Source: JAHIQC01 sp964565645 (GTDB taxonomy: Bacteria > Actinomycetota > Coriobacteriia > Anaerosomatales > JAHIQC01). Taken from it: a stretch of DNA of 6,103 bases. Location: the NCBI GenBank assembly GCA_964565645.1, contig CAZMFQ010000023.1:1-6103 (forward strand), read 5' to 3'. How positions within the stretch are numbered: the first letter of the stretch is position 1; each line of letters starts with the position of its first letter. This document shows positions 4,978-6,103 of this stretch, piece by piece. Under the pieces are notes generated by a model. That model saw only the letters and a list, made by a program, of their open reading frames with translations. It did not search any database and was not told the DNA's origin. Position numbers and translations under genes: made by a program.

Positions 4978-5541
4978 CTGTTCGATGCGCTCCTCCAAGA
5001 GCGTGAAGAACATGATGACGACGAGGCTCAGCACCATCGCGCCTCCGTAGATGGCGAGGAAGCGCTTGGTGGCCATCCCGATCCGGTCCTCGGCCTCACG
5101 AAGCGAACGTCCTGCGAGCACGAACCCGTTCTCCCCGGAATCGACAGCGACCACGACGGTCGCGATCCTCACGCCGGACCTGGGCTCCCAGGTCACCCGG
5201 TTCTCTCCGGTGCTCGCCGCGTGGTCGAGGACGCCTTGCGGGGGTTCGGGGGTCCTGCCGTCGAGACGCCCGCTCGAGGCGGCGACGTGTTGCCGTGCGT
5301 CGAACACGATGATGAACGGTGCGAGGCTCTCGTCCACCTCGACCACCCCGGCGCCGACGACGTCCTCGGGGGTGTCCCCGGCCGCCATCGCGGCCGCGCC
5401 GTCCTCGGCAAGCTGGATCTGAGGATCGTTCGCCCCCATGCGGTAGACCTGCTGGGTCTCGATATAGCCGAAGAAGCAGGCCGCGGTTATCGCGATCGCG
5501 ACAGGGATCCAGAGCTTCATGACCTTGAGCCAGGGCGACAT
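4960..5541 (-). CDS. Two-span membrane protein with Cache-like extracytoplasmic domain, no output domain
   Basis: The protein is 193 residues, starting MSPWLKVMKLW; AGGGG lies 6 bases before the ATG at 5541. Span 1 is about residues 9-25 (KLWIPVAIAITAACFFG), span 2 about 162-182 (LAIYGGAMVLSLVVIMFFTL), and only a short acidic tail (EERIEQDDPEA) remains inside. The domain between them (27-160) would lie outside the membrane. It carries an alpha-helical start (TQQVYRMGANDPQIQLAEDG) and a beta-rich part: APFIIVFDARQHVAASSGRL, NRVTWEPRSGVRIATVVVAV, then GFVLAGRSLREAEDRIG. That order, ending in GRSLREAE just before the second span, is how Cache/PAS-like sensor domains of histidine kinases and chemoreceptors look. 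Here no HAMP, kinase or methyl-accepting region follows, and the reading frame ends cleanly with no sign of a frameshift in the downstream bases. I know no named family for it; the Cache comparison is from overall pattern only. Confidence 0.8.
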   Translation of the reverse strand: MSPWLKVMKLWIPVAIAITAACFFGYIETQQVYRMGANDPQIQLAEDGAAAMAAGDTPEDVVGAGVVEVDESLAPFIIVFDARQHVAASSGRLDGRTPEPPQGVLDHAASTGENRVTWEPRSGVRIATVVVAVDSGENGFVLAGRSLREAEDRIGMATKRFLAIYGGAMVLSLVVIMFFTLLEERIEQDDPEA

Positions 5542-5577
5542 GGCGTACCCCTATCCATCGGTTCCGTGCCCGGACAA

Positions 5578-5623
5578 GCATGCGCCCGTCGGCTCGGTGA
5601 CGCCAAGTCGACGGGCACGCATG
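5578..5623 (-). terminator. Long inverted repeat after the rubrerythrin gene, candidate terminator
   Basis: CATGCG+CCCGTCG (5579-5591) is complementary to CGACGGG (5609-5615) plus CGCATG (5618-5623), giving 13 base pairs with a 2-base bulge and a 17-base loop. It lies about 46 bases beyond the rubrerythrin stop and about 37 bases before the start of the next minus-strand gene. It is followed on the minus strand by CTTGTC, not a T-run. It may be a terminator for rubrerythrin, or a regulatory leader structure of the gene at 5541. Confidence 0.5.
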
Positions 5624-5625
5624 TT

Positions 5626-5643
5626 GCCGGGGCGATGCCCGGC
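5626..5643 (-). other. Second hairpin in the rubrerythrin 3' region
   Basis: GCCGGG (5626-5631) and CCCGGC (5638-5643) make a 6-bp all-GC stem with a 6-base loop, 2 bases from the larger inverted repeat. It may stabilise or help to terminate the rubrerythrin transcript. Confidence 0.35.
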
Positions 5644-5668
5644 CGTAACGAGGCCGGGGCCGGGGGTA

Positions 5669-6103
5669 CTAGTAGGCCTCGACGAAGAGCTCGTAGTAGG
5701 CCTGCGGATGCTTGCAAGCGGGGCATACCGCTGGCGCGCTTGGGCCCTCGTGCACGTACCCGCAGTTGCGGCACTTCCAGTAGACGACGTCGTCGCGCTT
5801 GAAGACCAGGCCGAGGTCGATGTTGTTCGCGAGTTTGCGGTAGCGCGCCTCGTGGTGTGCCTCGACATCGGCGATCTCGCGATACGAGGTCGCGACGTCG
5901 GTGAAGCCCTCCTCTTCGGCCACGCGTGCGAAGTCGGGGTACAGGGTGCCCCACTCCTCGAGTTCGCCCTCGGCGGCGGCGAGCAGGTTGTCCCTCGTGC
6001 TCCCGATCGCGCCGGCGGGATAGGTCGCCGTGATCTCGAGCGGCCCGCCCTCGAGGTACTTGAAGAAGACCTTGGCGTGCTCCTTCTCGTTGTCGGCGGT
6101 CTC
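5669..6103 (-). CDS. Rubrerythrin, C-terminal part (start beyond window)
   Basis: The frame is open from the window edge (first codon GAG at 6103-6101) to the stop at 5669-5671, giving 144 residues; a normal rubrerythrin of about 190 residues would have some 45-50 more at the N-terminus. Visible diiron ligands, numbered in this fragment, are E6-x-x-H9 (NEKEHAK), E47-x-x-E50 (EGELEEW) and E81-x-x-H84 (DVEAHHEARY), so only the first glutamate is missing with the cut N-terminus. A rubredoxin-like Fe(Cys)4 domain follows, with C111-x-x-C114-G and C127-x-x-C130 (KCRNCGYVHEG, AVCPACKHPQAYYEL). Rubrerythrin reduces hydrogen peroxide in the cytoplasm of anaerobes and microaerophiles, with electrons delivered through the rubredoxin domain. 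An internal ATG at 5923 is not the start, since the fold continues upstream of it. Its promoter is outside the window. Confidence 0.96.
   Translation of the reverse strand, partial: ETADNEKEHAKVFFKYLEGGPLEITATYPAGAIGSTRDNLLAAAEGELEEWGTLYPDFARVAEEEGFTDVATSYREIADVEAHHEARYRKLANNIDLGLVFKRDDVVYWKCRNCGYVHEGPSAPAVCPACKHPQAYYELFVEAY

Noticed and set aside
5545..5650. Possible c-di-GMP (GEMM-type) riboswitch on the minus strand before the sensor-like gene
   Set aside because: An ACCGATGG-like stretch near the end recalled the family, but the conserved GACGCAAAGCC joining element and GNRA tetraloop are absent.
4738..5802. Long plus-strand open frame (354 codons)
   Set aside because: It spans the end of the PLDc_N gene, a terminator-like hairpin, the whole Cache-like gene in antisense and part of rubrerythrin; composition is that of a shadow frame.
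5669..5923. An 84-residue stand-alone rubredoxin-like protein starting at 5923
   Set aside because: The same frame continues upstream with the remaining rubrerythrin diiron ligands, so this ATG is internal.

Overview
The window looks like a piece of a GC-rich bacterial chromosome, most likely an anaerobic or microaerophilic actinobacterium (a Coriobacteriia-like lineage would fit). That placement is an inference from base composition, frequent GTG and TTG starts, a PadR/'putative sensor' domain operon and a rubrerythrin. I see no rRNA, tRNA, CRISPR array, transposase or phage gene.

Left part, minus strand (1-1965): a TPM-domain secreted/membrane protein whose glycine-rich tail runs off the left edge, preceded by a lemA gene only 2 bases upstream. 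Together they form the familiar LemA/TPM pair. Upstream of these on the same strand lies a small single-span membrane protein with a TPR-like segment. It is divergent from a small cytoplasmic DUF6483-like protein (2013-2408, plus). Both divergent genes have -10-like hexamers so close to their start codons that they may be leaderless.

Centre, plus strand (2439-4909): a compact four-gene operon. A PadR-type repressor (2534-2902) overlaps by 8 bases a TTG-started membrane protein (2895-3806) made of a HAAS-like helical domain plus a duplicated actinobacterial 'putative sensor' membrane domain with no kinase attached. Next come a GIN-domain (DUF2807) lipoprotein with seven GAG turns and a two-span PLDc_N/YxlE-like protein. 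In front of padR lie two 19-bp near-palindromes, 33 bp apart. The first fills the spacer between a TTGACT -35 and a TACTAT -10, and the second lies just past the expected transcription start. This is a convincing autorepression architecture. The operon resembles envelope-stress modules of other Gram-positives (PadR, HAAS/DUF1700 membrane protein, GIN/DUF4097 protein), but the sensor-domain fusion makes this version distinctive.

Right part, minus strand (4960-6103): a two-span protein with a Cache-like extracytoplasmic domain and no output domain, converging on the operon over a hairpin. Beyond a 127-base gap with two inverted repeats lies the C-terminal three quarters of a rubrerythrin, whose start is beyond the right edge.
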